From: Paenibacillus pabuli | GTDB taxonomy: Bacteria > Bacillota > Bacilli > Paenibacillales > Paenibacillaceae | Direction: 5' to 3' | Length of the DNA stretch: 64,000 nt | Assembly: GCF_023101145.1 (NCBI RefSeq) | Contig: NZ_CP073714.1 | Span: 5,704,001-5,768,000 of the forward strand | Part shown: positions 35,266 through 43,064 of the stretch, piece by piece | Layout of the letters: the number at the start of each line of letters is the position of its first letter | Position numbering within the stretch: the stretch's first letter is position 1 | Notes under the pieces: model-generated | The model's database searches: none | What the model was told of the DNA's origin: nothing | The model's input: the letters and a program-made list of their open reading frames with translations, nothing else | Made by a program: the position numbers and the translations under genes

Positions 35266-36120
35266 ATGACTAACCAAGCATTCAGTAGCAATCAGGCTAC
35301 TCTGCATTTAAGCGCAGACTGCGAGCAATGTTTTGGTCTATGCTGTGTCGCCTTGCCGTATGGCAAATCCTCCGACTTTGCTTTTGATAAATCCAGTGGT
35401 ACCCCCTGTCCCAATCTCCGTACCGATAACCGCTGTGCCATCCATACACAGCTGCGGCAGAAAGGGTTCAAGGGGTGTACAGTGTATGATTGTTTTGGAG
35501 CTGGTCAGAAACTATCGCAAATTACATATGGAGGCAAGGATTGGCGCGATCATCCCGAATCTGCTTCTGAGATGTTCGATTGTTTGCCTGTCATGAAGCA
35601 GCTTCATGAGATGATGAGCTATATCAATGAAATGCTACAGCACCCGGAAACATCATATATCCATTCCGAATTGCAGAACGTGTATCGGGAAACGGAACGA
35701 CTAACCGATCTCGAGCCATCTGCTCTATTACGCCTTGATATTCCCGCACATCGGGCGGGGGTAAACGAACTGCTTGTACAGGCCAGCGAGATGGTGCGGG
35801 CAAAGGTTCCAGCTTCGGGTAAGGGACCATCCAAATCGAAGACCAAAAAGCGTACCGGAAGAGACTTTCTAGGAGCCAATCTTAAAAGCGCTGACCTTCG
35901 GGGTGCAAGCTTTAGAGGTGCCTTAATGATAGCGGCTGATTTACGAAACGCAGATATGAGAAACACCGATCTGATCGGGGCCGACTTGCGGGATGCGAAT
36001 TTGAGCGGAGCGGATCTCAGAGGCAGCATCTTTCTGACACAATCCCAGCTCAACTCGGCAAATGGAAGCGCTGCTACCAAGTTGCCGGATCATTTAAACA
36101 TTCCCTCACACTGGCTGTAG
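35266..36120 (+). CDS. Pentapeptide-repeat protein with N-terminal cysteine cluster
   Basis: 284 residues. The N-terminus carries a cysteine cluster of a kind known in actinobacterial and Bacillales homologs: DCEQCFGLCCVALPYG, then CPNL, CAIHTQLRQKGFKGCTVYDC. This likely binds a metal, by analogy with YkgJ-type clusters. A helical middle (about 115-175) and a Lys/Arg-rich linker lead to some ten pentapeptide repeats A(D/N)LxxA at about 200-262, which form a right-handed beta-helix. The function is unknown for the family. No signal peptide is seen. It is a single gene with its own terminator. Confidence 0.85.
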   Translation: MTNQAFSSNQATLHLSADCEQCFGLCCVALPYGKSSDFAFDKSSGTPCPNLRTDNRCAIHTQLRQKGFKGCTVYDCFGAGQKLSQITYGGKDWRDHPESASEMFDCLPVMKQLHEMMSYINEMLQHPETSYIHSELQNVYRETERLTDLEPSALLRLDIPAHRAGVNELLVQASEMVRAKVPASGKGPSKSKTKKRTGRDFLGANLKSADLRGASFRGALMIAADLRNADMRNTDLIGADLRDANLSGADLRGSIFLTQSQLNSANGSAATKLPDHLNIPSHWL

Positions 36121-36194
36121 GTAAGACTGTCCCAACATGAGTTACGAGTATGCATGAATATGGACAGCTCATAAATATGTACTAATTCGTCAAT

Positions 36195-36242
36195 AAAACA
36201 AACAGCTCGTCCCTCTTTTTAGAAGGACGAGCTGTTTGTTTT
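36195..36242. terminator. Bidirectional terminator
   Basis: Perfect 18-base arms AAAACAAACAGCTCGTCC and GGACGAGCTGTTTGTTTT, serving the pentapeptide gene and the convergent dehydrogenase gene. Confidence 0.9.
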
Positions 36243-36301
36243 GTATTGCATTTTTTGATATCGATAATCAGGACTTACAACTGCGGTAATGAATTAACGG
36301 A

Positions 36302-37279
36302 CTACAGCAAGTCGCGGCGAAGGTCCTCAGCCGATTTAGGAGACAGGTGTCCGAGTGGAATATCAAATACTGTCTTGGCCCCTTTGTGTCCTTCCTGACT
36401 TAAACGTTGTGCGGCTCTTGCATAAGCCACCAGTACGCTTGCAGTAAATTCAGGATTGCTGTCGAGCTTCAGACCAAACTCAATAATTTGTTTCTGGCCT
36501 GTGCCTGTAACTCCACTACGAATGACAAACCCGCCGTGCGGCATGCCTTCATGCTCAGCCTTCAATTGCTCTTCCGTAATAAACGTTACCGTAGTATCGT
36601 AATCCGAGAAATAGTTCGGCATGGATACAATCGTTTCGCGAATCTCGTCCTGGTTCGCACCAGCTTCTGCCACCACATAACATTGACGCAGATGCTTCTC
36701 ACGTGTAGTCAATTCTGGTGTCTCACCTGCACGAATGCTGTTGATTACTTCTTCAACAGGTACTGTATATTGCACACCAGCCTTAACGCCCGGAACACGA
36801 CGGATGGCATCGGAGTGACCTTGGCTGACCCCTTTACCCCAGAACGTGTACTCTTTACCTTCTGGCAGGATCGATTGGGCAAGCAGTCGGTTCATGGAGA
36901 ACAAGCCTGGGTCCCAACCTGTGGAAATGACGCTCACATGGCCACCTTGCTCTGCCGCAGCGTTAACTTCTTTATAGAATTCAGGGATTTTGGCATGTGT
37001 ATCGAAGCTATCCACTGTATTGAACAATTTTGCAATTGCAGGTGTCTGCTCCGGAAGATCGGTTGCCGAACCTCCACACAGAATCATCACATCAATTTTG
37101 CCTATGTATTGCTCAGCAGCAGAGATGTGCTCGAAACGAACCTCCGTACCTTCTGCAACCATCTGCTCCGGGTTACGACGTGTAAATACAGCAACAAGCT
37201 CCATATCCGGGTTTTGAGTAATCGCTTTCTCTACACCTTTGCCCAGATTTCCGTAACCTACGATACCAACTTTGACCAT
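36302..37279 (-). CDS. ddh: meso-diaminopimelate D-dehydrogenase
   Basis: 325 residues, the length of Ddh. NADP-site VGIVGYGNLGKGVE is at the start, ILCGGSATDLPEQTP and STGWDPGLFSMNR (with the substrate-contact WDPG) follow, then FWGKGVSQGHSDAIRRVPGV. The enzyme converts tetrahydrodipicolinate, ammonia and NADPH to meso-diaminopimelate in one step, serving lysine and cell-wall synthesis. ATG 37279 is chosen with GAGAGG just upstream. A sigma-A promoter is seen at 37324-37351. No lysine riboswitch-like leader is visible. Confidence 0.94.
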   Translation of the reverse strand: MVKVGIVGYGNLGKGVEKAITQNPDMELVAVFTRRNPEQMVAEGTEVRFEHISAAEQYIGKIDVMILCGGSATDLPEQTPAIAKLFNTVDSFDTHAKIPEFYKEVNAAAEQGGHVSVISTGWDPGLFSMNRLLAQSILPEGKEYTFWGKGVSQGHSDAIRRVPGVKAGVQYTVPVEEVINSIRAGETPELTTREKHLRQCYVVAEAGANQDEIRETIVSMPNYFSDYDTTVTFITEEQLKAEHEGMPHGGFVIRSGVTGTGQKQIIEFGLKLDSNPEFTASVLVAYARAAQRLSQEGHKGAKTVFDIPLGHLSPKSAEDLRRDLL

Positions 37280-37323
37280 GTTCAATCCTCTCCTGTCTTC
37301 ATCTATAGTTGCCTACTTTATCT

Positions 37324-37351
37324 AGTATAATGATATAACATAACATGTAAA
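37324..37351 (-). promoter_or_regulatory. Sigma-A promoter of ddh
   Basis: On the minus strand TTTACA (37346-37351), 16 bases, TATACT (37324-37329), about 45 bases before the start codon. Confidence 0.5.
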
Positions 37352-37425
37352 TTGTCAGGTTTCCAGTTTGAAATAAAAATACCCTGCATGCAGAGCAGCA
37401 AGGTAGGATAAATACTCCTTTTATT

Positions 37426-37626
37426 CTAATTACGTCCAACCGATTGGATAAAAGGTATGGCATCTACGGAAGAAGTAGCAAACAAGACGGAAACGGACAA
37501 CACCGTTAGAGACAACAGACAGCTTGCCAGGAGTAAGGAAAGGAATCTTGATGCGGTTCTGATTTTTTTCATCCATCCTGCCTCCTCGTCCTGTTTGCTA
37601 TATTTTTGCTGGATCATGTTCTTCAT
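37426..37626 (-). CDS. Tiny exported peptide precursor
   Basis: Two starts are possible. ATG 37626 overlaps the stop of the hydrolase gene (ATGA), giving 66 residues. ATG 37572 has GAGGAGG four bases upstream, giving 48 residues that begin MKKIRTASRFLSLLLASCLL, a typical Sec signal. The hydrophobic core ends near TSSVDA, leaving only about ten residues, IPFIQSVGRN, after a possible cleavage. A secreted mature part this short resembles signalling-peptide precursors (Phr/PapR/NprX style), but no RRNPP receptor gene is adjacent. It could equally be a small membrane protein. Confidence 0.55.
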   Translation of the reverse strand: MKNMIQQKYSKQDEEAGWMKKIRTASRFLSLLLASCLLSLTVLSVSVLFATSSVDAIPFIQSVGRN

Positions 37627-38606
37627 AGTTCACCGGACCGCTTCACCAACTCCAAAATTTCATTGGCGACAATATCCGGCTGACTGTTATGAATATCGTG
37701 TTTGGCGTGTGCCACAGTGACCTGTGTTCCTTGAATGGACCATGCAGCAAAATGGGCTTGATCTGTCTGCCATGCCCAGCTGCCTTCGCTCGGTTTCTCT
37801 GAACCGGCCGTCAGAATGGTTAGCGGGAAGGAGAATTCCTTTTTATGCGCCAGGATATGGGCTGCGTTCGTCTTGGAATGGCGCATCTCTCCAATCACGT
37901 TGTCATTGTAAGCATGCTTGAGTGTTGAAATGGTGGCTGCCTTTCTCATTGATTCCGTAACGAGCTCCGGGTTAACGACCAAAGATTCCGTTATCCGATC
38001 CGAATGCAGCAAAGTACGTACAATTCCTGTTTTCACCAGAAAACGGGCTGAATCAAAATACCAATCCGATGGCTCCACATCCACAGTGCTGTAATATTCG
38101 GGACTTCCTCCATCAATCATCACCATACCAGCTACCTCATCAGGGTACATTTGTGCGAATCGTACAGTCTCCAGCGATCCGAGAGAATGACCTACCATGA
38201 TATATGGCGGACGCTGCCCGGATACTCGCAGCAATTGATGGATTTCCTCTGTAATGGTATCGATATCACGTGGCCGCTCCGTATAATCGCTATACCCGTA
38301 ACCGAACCGATCATAGACCGCAATTTTCACCTGGGATTTCAATTTGTTATACAGCAGGCTGAAATCAACATAAGGGTTGGGTGTACCCCAGCCTGAAGCG
38401 AGAACAACTGTCGCATTTCCTCTTCCCGTTGTATAGAGATGCATGTTGCGTCCGCTCACTTCATACATCTTGCCTGGTGCAGTATAAGATTTCATGTCCT
38501 GTGTCGACTGATACGCCTCGTATGCAGTACCTGCCAGCAGCAGAAGTCCTGTTGCTAGCATCAGGCCACCCAGCCCCTTTAAACCTCTCCGTAACCCCTT
38601 CTTCAT
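37623..38606 (-). CDS. Membrane-anchored or exported alpha/beta hydrolase
   Basis: 327 residues. A single N-terminal hydrophobic helix (LGGLMLATGLLLLAGTAYEA) acts as signal or anchor. The catalytic domain has ASGWGTPNPYVDFS, YDRFGYGYSD, the nucleophile elbow GHSLGS (near residue 141), and HDIHNSQP late, supplying the His. Close families are secreted epoxide-hydrolase or lipase-like enzymes of Firmicutes. The substrate is unknown. The stop overlaps the start of a tiny exported peptide gene by four bases, so the two are probably translated together. Confidence 0.85.
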   Translation of the reverse strand: MKKGLRRGLKGLGGLMLATGLLLLAGTAYEAYQSTQDMKSYTAPGKMYEVSGRNMHLYTTGRGNATVVLASGWGTPNPYVDFSLLYNKLKSQVKIAVYDRFGYGYSDYTERPRDIDTITEEIHQLLRVSGQRPPYIMVGHSLGSLETVRFAQMYPDEVAGMVMIDGGSPEYYSTVDVEPSDWYFDSARFLVKTGIVRTLLHSDRITESLVVNPELVTESMRKAATISTLKHAYNDNVIGEMRHSKTNAAHILAHKKEFSFPLTILTAGSEKPSEGSWAWQTDQAHFAAWSIQGTQVTVAHAKHDIHNSQPDIVANEILELVKRSGEL

Positions 38607-38793
38607 CGTTCTCTACCCCTTACCCGACTCATCTTCTATATGTATTCTTCAATCTTACCCAAGTACGGGTGGAAACGGAACAATCCCGGGTCCAGTTCTT
38701 TCCCCAACCTAAGTCTAGGTCTGTTCCCTACCCGCAGCATGAAGAATACCGTTGAGACGTGTACCAAAGGGAAGACCACCTTACAGACAACAT

Positions 38794-38833
38794 AAAAAAC
38801 CGCAAGGTCCCGATAACGGAAACCTGCGGTTTT
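38794..38833 (-). terminator. Terminator of exonuclease III gene
   Basis: Minus-strand AAAACCGCAGGT pairs with ACCTTGCGGTTTT and is followed by TTTTATG. The gap 38607-38876 holds no other feature that I can support. Confidence 0.8.
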
Positions 38834-38876
38834 GATGATAACCATTTTGTAAAAAGGCAAGTACACCCTTTGTCAT

Positions 38877-39632
38877 CTACAGTTGCAACGTAAGGCCTAC
38901 CGGGCAATGGTCACTGCCCATGACATGACAGTCAATATGCGCATCGGACACCTTCGGAGCCAGTTGATTGGACACGAGGAAGTAATCAATACGCCAGCCC
39001 ACGTTCCGTTCCCTGACCTTTGGCATATAAGACCACCAGCTGTACACATCCGTACGATCCGGGTACAGATGACGGAAACTGTCCACATATCCGGCAGCCA
39101 GCAGATCGGTCATCTTGCCTCTCTCTTCTAGGGTGAATCCCGAGTTGCCGAGATTAGGCTTCGGGTTCTTCAGGTCAATCTCCTGATGGGCTACATTCAG
39201 GTCACCACATACAATAACCGGCTTCGTCTGCTCCAATTGCAGGATATAACCCCTGAACCGATCCTCCCATTCCAAACGGTAAGGAAGCCGGGTCAGATCC
39301 CGCTTCGCATTGGGGGTATATACGTTGATTAGATAAAAATGATCAAACTCCAGCGTAATCATTCGACCTTCCGATTCACTGTCTTCCTCTATCCCGTACC
39401 AGACAGATAGCGGCTTGATCCGGGTAAATACGGCGGTGCCGGAGTATCCTTTTTTGACAGCATAATTCCAGTATTGATATACGTCTTCTCCCAGATCCAT
39501 CTCAATCTGTCCTGCCTGCAGCTTGGTCTCCTGCACACAGAAAATATCAGCCTGACTCTCGTTATAATAATCCATGAATCCTTTGGTAACACATGCCCGC
39601 AATCCATTCACATTCCAGGACACCAGCTTCAT
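38877..39632 (-). CDS. exoA: Exodeoxyribonuclease III (AP endonuclease)
   Basis: 251 residues. The exonuclease III fold is shown by MKLVSWNVNGLRACV, VQETKLQ (metal-binding Glu), LINVYTPNA, CGDLNVAHQEIDL and GSDHCPVGL with the catalytic Asp-His pair. It cuts at abasic sites and trims 3' ends in base-excision repair. It is a single gene followed by a terminator. Confidence 0.95.
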   Translation of the reverse strand: MKLVSWNVNGLRACVTKGFMDYYNESQADIFCVQETKLQAGQIEMDLGEDVYQYWNYAVKKGYSGTAVFTRIKPLSVWYGIEEDSESEGRMITLEFDHFYLINVYTPNAKRDLTRLPYRLEWEDRFRGYILQLEQTKPVIVCGDLNVAHQEIDLKNPKPNLGNSGFTLEERGKMTDLLAAGYVDSFRHLYPDRTDVYSWWSYMPKVRERNVGWRIDYFLVSNQLAPKVSDAHIDCHVMGSDHCPVGLTLQL

Positions 39633-39738
39633 ATCCTCATCTCCTCACATCTCCCCAATATAGCATGGGCGAATTCGGAAGGACAAGCTGAGGTGTGACG
39701 ATATCCAAACAGAATAAGGACTACCTAAGCCATATGCT

Positions 39739-39994
39739 CACTCATACAACCAGGTTAATGCTTCGGGCAGATGCTTGGCAAAAACAAAAGATCATGCGTC
39801 CCGCCCTCTTCCTCCACGTAATTCAGCCGCTCGGCAGGATAACCCTGGGCCAGAATCATGCGACACGCAGAACGTGTATTTTCCAGCATTTGTCCTTGAG
39901 CATTAGTCCTATACACCCCTTCCAGACTCCCAACATACATATACAGCTTTAACCCGCGGTGTTCAGCCCAGAAAATGCACATCCCCTCGTACAA
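39739..39994 (-). pseudogene. Remnant of an esterase-family gene (truncated and frameshifted)
   Basis: The frame opening just after the NUDIX gene reads GLKLYMYVGSLEGVYR, MILAQGYPAERLNYVEEEGG and THDLLF. This fits the C-terminal end of esterase D-like alpha/beta hydrolases (GS.EG, then GY...Y.E..G.HD with the triad His). The frame then stops early at 39755, but another frame continues FAKHLPEALTWLYE to a stop at 39739, exactly as such proteins end. The break is at a T-run near 39780. The N-terminal two-thirds with the nucleophile Ser are gone. Confidence 0.6.
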
Positions 39995-40483
39995 CTAAAC
40001 ATTCCTTTGAAGCTTGACATTAAATTCTGTCGTTGACGCAGTAACATACTCCATATAATTCACAGAGCCGTTAAAGTTCAAATACGCTTCATAACGCATG
40101 CGGATTCCAGGTAAAGTAATCAAATCCAGAACATTTTCCTTTGGAACCCATCTGCATTCGCTCGTTTCATTAGAAGTGGCTAACTCTCCGCCCACAGCTT
40201 TACACACGAAATCAAACATGACCTTCGTAGGGACATCAGTCACACCGTCATACCACTTATGGATTGCTGTATTTGAAACAACACTAATTAAATGGCTAAC
40301 CGTGGCGTCTATTCCACTTTCCTCTTTAATTTCACGAATCACGCCATCAATCAGGTTTTCCCCAACTTCAGTGATCCCACCAGGATACACCCAGCCATCG
40401 TCATGGGCTTTTACTAAAAGGATATTTCCAGTTCCATCTTCTACAATTCCGCCTGCAGATACAATGTGTGTCGGAAACGCCAT
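39995..40483 (-). CDS. NUDIX hydrolase
   Basis: 162 residues. The NUDIX box is present as GGITEVGENLIDGVIREIKE followed by ESG near residue 35-57, with the metal-binding REIKEES. Members hydrolyse nucleoside diphosphates linked to other groups. The substrate is not evident. It lies next to a HIT-family gene and an esterase remnant; the three share a strand but gaps and a pseudogene make an operon uncertain. Confidence 0.9.
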   Translation of the reverse strand: MAFPTHIVSAGGIVEDGTGNILLVKAHDDGWVYPGGITEVGENLIDGVIREIKEESGIDATVSHLISVVSNTAIHKWYDGVTDVPTKVMFDFVCKAVGGELATSNETSECRWVPKENVLDLITLPGIRMRYEAYLNFNGSVNYMEYVTASTTEFNVKLQRNV

Positions 40484-40529
40484 CTCACAACCTCCAAATC
40501 AGATTAAATAGTATATTTATTTCTGGATT

Positions 40530-41012
40530 TTAAATGTGTTCCTTTATCCAAGAACGCAACTTATCAGCATAGTAAGCGCGTTCATCTGGATCAGACTGAG
40601 AACCCTTTGACAGATAAAGTTGATCATCCATATATCTAGGGTAAACATGGAGATGATAATGCCACACGTCTTGGTTGCCAGCAGGCTCATTATGTTGCCG
40701 CGTAGAAATTCCATCGCACCCATATGTACTTTTCATTGCAAATGCTGTAAGCTGAGCCGCGCGGTGAATTTCAACTGCGTAATCCGCAGGAAGTTCAAAG
40801 ATATTCTCGAAATGTTGATTCGGAATAACAAGAACATGTCCTTTATTGTTTGGCCACCATTTGCTCGCTATAAATGCCGTTACCTTTTCATTCTGGTAGA
40901 TGATATCCCTTTGTTTTGTTCCCTGATCAGGTCGCTCAATACCCCAAACATGACAAAATGGACATTCATATCCTTCGGGCTCATGTGAAAATGATGCTGG
41001 CATCTGTCTCAT
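40530..41012 (-). CDS. HIT-family protein
   Basis: 160 residues. The histidine triad is at VWHYHLHVYPRY near residue 118, and the early GYECPFCHVWG holds a Cys pair that with later His residues may bind Zn, as in other HIT hydrolases. The family cleaves nucleotide conjugates such as AMP-lysine or dinucleoside polyphosphates. ATG 41012 is the first start; it has a weak AGGAGC upstream. Confidence 0.88.
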   Translation of the reverse strand: MRQMPASFSHEPEGYECPFCHVWGIERPDQGTKQRDIIYQNEKVTAFIASKWWPNNKGHVLVIPNQHFENIFELPADYAVEIHRAAQLTAFAMKSTYGCDGISTRQHNEPAGNQDVWHYHLHVYPRYMDDQLYLSKGSQSDPDERAYYADKLRSWIKEHI

Positions 41013-41131
41013 TCAGCTCCTTTCCTATTTTCCCAACCAGCTATTAGACACAGGCAAGCTTACGAGACATCATGTCTGCTTATGGTTAAGCACCGTGCTC
41101 TGTGTTATTTTACTACGCTTAACAGTATATG

Positions 41132-41168
41132 ACAAAGCCGGCACCCTTGTTGGGGTTACCGGCTTTGT
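41132..41168. terminator. Bidirectional terminator
   Basis: ACAAAGCCGG-CACCC and GGGGTTACCGGCTTTGT form the stem, with TTCTGTTTTGTTAT on the plus side. It lies between the HIT gene and the end of the ABC operon. The hairpin at 60155 has a very similar sequence. Confidence 0.7.
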
Positions 41169-41206
41169 TCTGTTTTGTTATATAAGAAATGCCCTGCATA
41201 TGAATG

Positions 41207-42067
41207 CTATTTGAGACCTGTTGTCGCAATGCCACGAATGATCTGCTTCTGGAAGCAGAGAAAGAGAACGATTAATGGCAGCACCGAAAGTGTTGCTCCG
41301 GTCATAATTTGCACCCAGTTGCTGCTGTCCTTGGCCTCGCTGGAGAAAAACGCCATCCCGACCGGAATGGTAAACATCTCCTCACTCTGTGTAATAATGA
41401 GCGGCCAGATGAACGAATTCCAGCTGCCCAGGAATGTCAGAATGCAGAGGGTGGCAAACGCTGGCCTTACCAGCGGAACTGCGATCCGAAGGAAAATGCC
41501 CCATTCTCCCATGCCATCTATTCGTGCCGCGTCCAGTAATTCCGAAGGAAGGGATTCCATGAATTGCTTCATTAGAAAAATGCCAAACCCGGATATTAAA
41601 CCCGGAAACAGAATACCCCAGTACGTATCCATGCCGTTGAAACTGCTGGATACCAGATACCATGGAATAATCAGCATTTCAGTCGGCACCATTAATGTAC
41701 TCAGAATGAGTACAAAGATAACCTGTTTCCCCCAGAACGTAAATTTAGCCAGAATGTATCCCGTAATGGAATCAAACACGCAGACGCTCACGGTGGCAAT
41801 AACGGCTACATATAGGCTGTTCAACATCCAGCGGGGAAATGGAGTTCCCTGAAAAATGGCCGCATAATTATCCCATGTGACCCTGGAAGGGATGAGGCTC
41901 AGAGAGTAGATTTCATCCAGCATCTTGAATGACGTTGATATCATCCATAAAAACGGAAATACCATCACCCCAAGTCCGAGCGTAAGTAATGCATAACTGA
42001 TCAGTGACCCGGAACGTTTCCAGCGGAGCATTGTTCTTGTTTCGGCCCATGCGGCAGATCTGCTCAT
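41207..42067 (-). CDS. CUT1 sugar ABC permease (MalG-type)
   Basis: 286 residues with six membrane helices and the CUT1 EAA-type loop SELLDAARIDGMGEWGIF near residue 188. It ends QIIRGIATTGLK, like other MalG homologs. It follows the MalF-type permease by 25 bases. With the binding protein at 43065 it forms a typical sugar importer that relies on an ATPase (MsmX-like) encoded elsewhere, as none is here. Confidence 0.92.
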   Translation of the reverse strand: MSRSAAWAETRTMLRWKRSGSLISYALLTLGLGVMVFPFLWMISTSFKMLDEIYSLSLIPSRVTWDNYAAIFQGTPFPRWMLNSLYVAVIATVSVCVFDSITGYILAKFTFWGKQVIFVLILSTLMVPTEMLIIPWYLVSSSFNGMDTYWGILFPGLISGFGIFLMKQFMESLPSELLDAARIDGMGEWGIFLRIAVPLVRPAFATLCILTFLGSWNSFIWPLIITQSEEMFTIPVGMAFFSSEAKDSSNWVQIMTGATLSVLPLIVLFLCFQKQIIRGIATTGLK

Positions 42068-42092
42068 CCTTGAAAAGCACCCTCCTTTCCTT

Positions 42093-43037
42093 TTACTCCT
42101 GTTGAAAACGACTGCCCAGCACTTTAAGCTGAACCAGTGTCAGTATGAATATGATGACAAACAGAATGACAGTTGCCGCCGAGGCCAGGCCCATATCAAA
42201 ACTCTTGAAGGCCAAATTGTATATATGAAGCACAACAGATATGGTGGAGTCCAACGGTCCGCCGCCAGTCATATTCAGTACCTGGGTAAAGGATTGCAGG
42301 AACCCAATGCTTGCCATGACGACAGAGAGAAGCATGACCGGGTTCAACAGAGGGATCGTAATATGCACAAAGCGCTGCCAGCCCGTGGCTCCGTCTATGG
42401 CAGCCGCCTCATAATACAATTTGGGGATGTTTTGCAGGCCCGCCAGGAAAATGAGCATTTGAAAGCCGATATTCTGCCATACCATCACCGCAATAATCCA
42501 GAAAATGGCCTGTGAGGGCGAATACAGGAATGACTGCGGTCCAAGACCCAACTCGATAAATAGGGCATTTACTATCCCGTTTTTCATCAGCAACCACCGG
42601 AATATCCAGCTTACCGCGACTACACTGGTTACATACGGGATAAAGTAGGCCGTCCTGAACAATCCACGCAGCTTCACTACTTGCTGGAGAAGAAGAGCCA
42701 CGATTAATCCGGCAATCAACTGGGCAGGCACACCAACAACGACGTAGATCCCTGTGTTCACCAGCGACTTGAGAAATAGAGGGTCACTGAGCAATGTCAC
42801 ATAATTATCAAAACCCACAAAGGGTTTGTCTGGTGAGAGCATGCCCCATTCGCGAAAGCTCACGTTAAAGGAATACAGGATGGGCAAGATGCGGATGACT
42901 ACAAAATAGATCAGCGGAATCAACAAACCGCCATAAATGAATAACCGCTGCTTATGTCTGTAATTGAGTCTTCCTATTCCCGGTCCGAACCACAAACGCC
43001 GTTTCGGCCGCGAAGGAATCACCCCGGTAGTCCTCAT
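42093..43037 (-). CDS. CUT1 sugar ABC permease (MalF-type)
   Basis: 314 residues with six helices after a basic N-terminal tail, and the EAA-type loop YYEAAAIDGATGWQRFVHIT near residue 210, then the family's GGPLDSTISVVLHIYNLAF. AAGGAGG precedes ATG 43037. It is flanked by its binding protein upstream and MalG-type partner downstream. Confidence 0.92.
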   Translation of the reverse strand: MRTTGVIPSRPKRRLWFGPGIGRLNYRHKQRLFIYGGLLIPLIYFVVIRILPILYSFNVSFREWGMLSPDKPFVGFDNYVTLLSDPLFLKSLVNTGIYVVVGVPAQLIAGLIVALLLQQVVKLRGLFRTAYFIPYVTSVVAVSWIFRWLLMKNGIVNALFIELGLGPQSFLYSPSQAIFWIIAVMVWQNIGFQMLIFLAGLQNIPKLYYEAAAIDGATGWQRFVHITIPLLNPVMLLSVVMASIGFLQSFTQVLNMTGGGPLDSTISVVLHIYNLAFKSFDMGLASAATVILFVIIFILTLVQLKVLGSRFQQE

Positions 43038-43064
43038 AGCTGAGCAGCCTCCTTGAATGAGAAC

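Noticed and set aside
36407..37330. 307-codon open frame opposite diaminopimelate dehydrogenase
   Set aside because: It is antisense to a clear family member, has Cys/His-rich shadow-like composition and no ribosome site.
37280..37425. Lysine riboswitch before diaminopimelate dehydrogenase
   Set aside because: The leader is only about 40 bases and has a promoter close to the start; there is no room for the aptamer.
38636..38866. 76-codon open frame between the hydrolase and exonuclease genes
   Set aside because: It runs through the exonuclease terminator hairpin and has no ribosome site.
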